Of a stretch of 23,618 bases of DNA, positions 22,440 to 23,618 are shown piece after piece. Position 1 is the first letter of the stretch. The number at the start of each line of letters is the position of its first letter. The notes beneath the pieces were generated by a model. That model saw nothing but the letters and a program-made list of their open reading frames with translations. It made no database searches and had not been told where the DNA came from. Source of the DNA: an uncultured Prevotella sp. Lineage in GTDB: Bacteria; Bacteroidota; Bacteroidia; Bacteroidales; Bacteroidaceae. The position numbers were made by a program, and so were the translations under genes. The stretch spans positions 1 through 23,618 of the forward strand of contig NZ_URNN01000040.1 of the NCBI RefSeq assembly GCF_900549175.1, read 5' to 3'.

Positions 22440-22982
22440 TCATTTCATCTTGCGCAGCTCTTCCTTTATGCGGAGCAGCCTCACCGACACGTACTTTGCC
22501 GATATGCCCACTATCTCGCCTATTTCCTCATACGGAATGTTGTCGAGTCACAGCAGTATGATAGCCCTGTCGAACGGTCCCAGGCGGCTGATGCGGTTGT
22601 AGAGCATGCGCACCTGGCGTGTGTCCGTATCGTTGTTTTCATACAGGTTGATGTCCATGTTCAGGCGTGCGGGCTTGTGCTTCTTCTTGCGGTCGATGGA
22701 AATGCAGGTGTTCAGCGCCACACGGTAAAACCACGTGCGTATGTCGCTCTTGCCCTCAAACTTGCCGAATCCCCGCCACAGGTTGACGAGAATCTCCTGA
22801 TACAGGTCGTTCACCTCGTCGGCATCTTTCGAAAACATATAGCACACGGTGTATATCGTGCCTTTGTGTTCACGCACCAGCCGCACAAATTCATCCTTGT
22901 TACAGTCCTGTACTGCGTCATCACGATTCTTGTTCATAATTCTCTTGATTGGTTTTTTTCTGTTTTTTCCCATTAGACGCAT
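22440..22982 (-). pseudogene. ECF-type sigma-70 factor interrupted by an in-frame TGA
   Basis: Residues up to the stop at 22548-22550 (144 codons) contain region 2: VREHKGTIYTVCYMF, DLYQEILVNLWRGF and SDIRTWFYRVALN, for -10 recognition and DNA melting. Region 4 begins RISRLGPFDRAIILL and is then cut by TGA. The same frame continues without further damage for 35 codons with LDNIPYEEIGEIVGIS and VSVRLLRIKEELRKM, the complete helix-turn-helix for -35 binding, to a TGA at 22440-22442. Family members usually have a residue such as Tyr, Trp or Ala at the interrupted position, so one base change (for example TGG to TGA) explains it. Start may be 22937 (MNKNRDD, preceded by AAGAGAA) instead of 22982. 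Either a recent nonsense mutation, a sequencing error, or readthrough. Confidence 0.8.
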
Positions 22983-22999
22983 CGCCGTCTTGTTTACTA

Positions 23000-23007
23000 C
23001 AAAAATA
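23000..23007 (-). promoter_or_regulatory. -7 promoter box for the sigma-factor cluster
   Basis: Minus-strand TATTTTTG matches TAnnTTTG, with a T-rich tract about 20 bases upstream. Predicted start of transcription is near 22993-22996, before either possible sigma start codon (22982 or 22937). Confidence 0.55.
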
Positions 23008-23171
23008 CAGTCATTTTTTTGAAAAAAGTCGATTCTATCCTAAATAAAATCGTCAAACAATCTTTTCTTATCCCTAACCGATTGAGAAATGAAAAACATT
23101 AAAAACATGATTGACTCATATAAGACTCAAGAAAACTAAAGAACAAACAGCATATTTTATAGTCAAATATT

Positions 23172-23201
23172 TTTGGTTTTAGAAAAAATAATGTATATTT
23201 G
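23172..23201 (+). promoter_or_regulatory. Strong Bacteroidetes promoter for the candidate ncRNA
   Basis: TTTG at 23172-23175, an 18-base spacer, then TATATTTG at 23194-23201 followed by C. This is the best full match to the two-part -33/-7 consensus in the window. Transcription should begin near 23207. Confidence 0.8.
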
Positions 23202-23206
23202 CAGCA

Positions 23207-23441
23207 ATTATCGGGTGCAGAGGCGCTTCGGTGATTATTTTGTGGGAAGACTAATATGCATTTGCTGCATTATTGTTTGCGACTGAAACCTGAGAAATTT
23301 CAATGCAAGAGACAATACTGATAATGTGCGAGCGAATGCCTGCGTATATGCGCAGGCTTTTGTTCTGTACTTCAGTATTGTCGGGCAATCTCAGGGCCTC
23401 AGTTGCAGAAGGAAATAACAGAATGGCCTGCGTTTTTTCTT
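23207..23441 (+). ncRNA. Candidate rod-shaped noncoding RNA (possibly 6S-like)
   Basis: Directly after the promoter, about 235 bases can fold into one long interrupted hairpin. Nested stems from outside in: 23217-23224 with 23426-23431 (weak), TGCGACTGA 23278-23286 with TCAGTTGCA 23399-23407, CCTGAGA 23289-23295 with TCTCAGG 23389-23395, GACAATACTGA 23311-23321 with TCAGTATTGTC 23372-23382, and GCCTGCG 23338-23344 with CGCAGGC 23351-23357. Single-stranded gaps lie opposite each other between the stems. A T-run (23433-23438) follows the closing stem. No ORF of note is present. A single rod with a central bubble and a terminator is the shape of 6S RNA, which sequesters RNA polymerase, but no primary-sequence signature was recognised. 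It might instead be a leader for the small ORF at 23515. Confidence 0.5.
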
Positions 23442-23459
23442 TATGCCCTGAGATCTGCC
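23384..23459 (+). promoter_or_regulatory. Alternative hairpin overlapping the ncRNA 3' end
   Basis: ATCTCAGGGC (23388-23397) is exactly complementary to GCCCTGAGAT (23445-23454), and the stem extends with GGCA/TGCC past a one-base bulge. The same 23389-23395 bases are needed for the CCTGAGA stem of the candidate ncRNA, so the two foldings exclude each other. A pyrimidine-rich tract (23460-23490) follows. This could be a second terminator or an attenuator-like switch. Confidence 0.45.
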
Positions 23460-23514
23460 TGTTGCCATTTCTTTTCTTTCCTTTCCCTTGAAAGTTTATA
23501 AAATTATTAATAAA

Positions 23515-23613
23515 ATGCCTATTTTTAAGAAAAAATACATTAATTATTTGATTTGCATAGGAATTTTAGTTATAATATTATTGTATTTTTTGAAGGTTAT
23601 GGGGAATGTATGA
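23515..23613 (+). CDS. Small single-helix membrane peptide (32 codons)
   Basis: The ORF begins MPIFKKKYINY, with three lysines before a hydrophobic helix (about residues 9-27, LICIGILVIILLYFL) and ends KVMGNV with TGA. Basic residues before one transmembrane helix suggest an inner-membrane peptide with the N-terminus inside. The leader is A/T-rich, as in local genes. Its stop overlaps an ATG (23610) in the ATGA form, so it may be coupled to the gene leaving the window. I do not recognise the peptide, and an ORF this short in A/T-rich DNA may be fortuitous. Confidence 0.4.
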   Translation: MPIFKKKYINYLICIGILVIILLYFLKVMGNV

Positions 23614-23618
23614 ATAAA
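23610..23618 (+). CDS. Possible start of the next gene, cut by the window end
   Basis: ATG AAT AAA (Met-Asn-Lys) begins inside the stop of the small peptide ORF. Only three codons are visible, so nothing can be said of its product. Confidence 0.25.

Larger units (their letters stand above)
22983..23514. other. A/T-rich intergenic region between sigma cluster and next plus-strand gene
   Basis: A 532-base gap without a recognised protein gene. It carries the minus-strand sigma promoter (23000-23007), about 160 bases of plain A/T-rich sequence, the plus-strand promoter (23172-23201), the candidate ncRNA (23207-23441), the alternative hairpin to 23459 and a pyrimidine-rich tract. A 62-codon plus-strand ORF (23303-23491) runs through the hairpins and looks accidental. 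Confidence 0.65.

Noticed and set aside
22548..22550. TGA read as a sense codon by an altered genetic code
   Set aside because: Other intact genes in the window (rnr, the C10 protease, the four-helix membrane protein) end in TGA at the expected length.
23207..23441. SRP RNA, tmRNA or RNase P RNA
   Set aside because: The conserved SRP GGAAGG loop context, a tmRNA tag ORF, and RNase P core motifs were not found.

Overview
The window reads as a chromosomal segment of a Bacteroidales bacterium, most likely Prevotellaceae (family-level call is inference). The reasons are: promoters of the Bacteroidetes TAnnTTTG (-7) type in front of several genes; A/T-rich leaders without a clear Shine-Dalgarno; a long-form RluA pseudouridine synthase, a C10 (streptopain-type) protease fused to BspA-like leucine-rich repeats, PepSY-like and META-domain small exported proteins; and GH30 and GH95 glycosidases. 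There are no rRNA, tRNA, CRISPR, phage or transposase genes that I can see.

Layout. 1-810 has no intact gene. It is a repeat-rich stretch holding a 23-bp tandem triplet, a 150-bp inverted-repeat element, a decayed fragment of the neighbouring metallopeptidase gene, and a degenerate 31-32-bp periodicity. 811-3108 (minus) is rluA-type synthase followed by a lipoprotein archaemetzincin. 3210-6005 (plus) is an exported YhcH/YiaL-family protein, a second copy of the inverted-repeat element, and a UPF1-like SF1 helicase whose gene has absorbed a repeat in frame. 5995-17668 is a long minus-strand run: rnr, yhcG-like nuclease, hemolysin III, GH95, then (own promoter) PepSY-like, META, C10 protease, ZIP transporter, then (own promoter) GH30. 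17869-19863 (plus) is an epimerase plus AUR1-like PAP2 membrane enzyme, converging on an inositol-monophosphatase-family gene (minus). 20795-22982 (minus) is a sigma-factor / membrane protein / TraB-GumN cluster. 22983-23618 is an A/T-rich region with a strong plus-strand promoter, a rod-shaped candidate ncRNA ending in a T-run, and a 32-codon membrane peptide ORF whose stop overlaps the start of a gene leaving the window.

How the genes relate. GH30, GH95, the C10 protease and the lipoprotein peptidase are exported degradative enzymes, but no SusC/SusD pair is present, so this is not a canonical polysaccharide-utilisation locus. The epimerase and PAP2 genes look co-transcribed and may act on a lipid head group; the facing IMPase gene makes an inositol-lipid role conceivable but unproven. 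The sigma factor carries a single in-frame TGA just before its promoter -35-binding helix-turn-helix, with an intact reading frame after it; this and the rod-shaped RNA next to it are the two most interesting items. Several start sites were moved downstream because the -7 box lies inside the longest possible ORF (GH30, rnr, epimerase).
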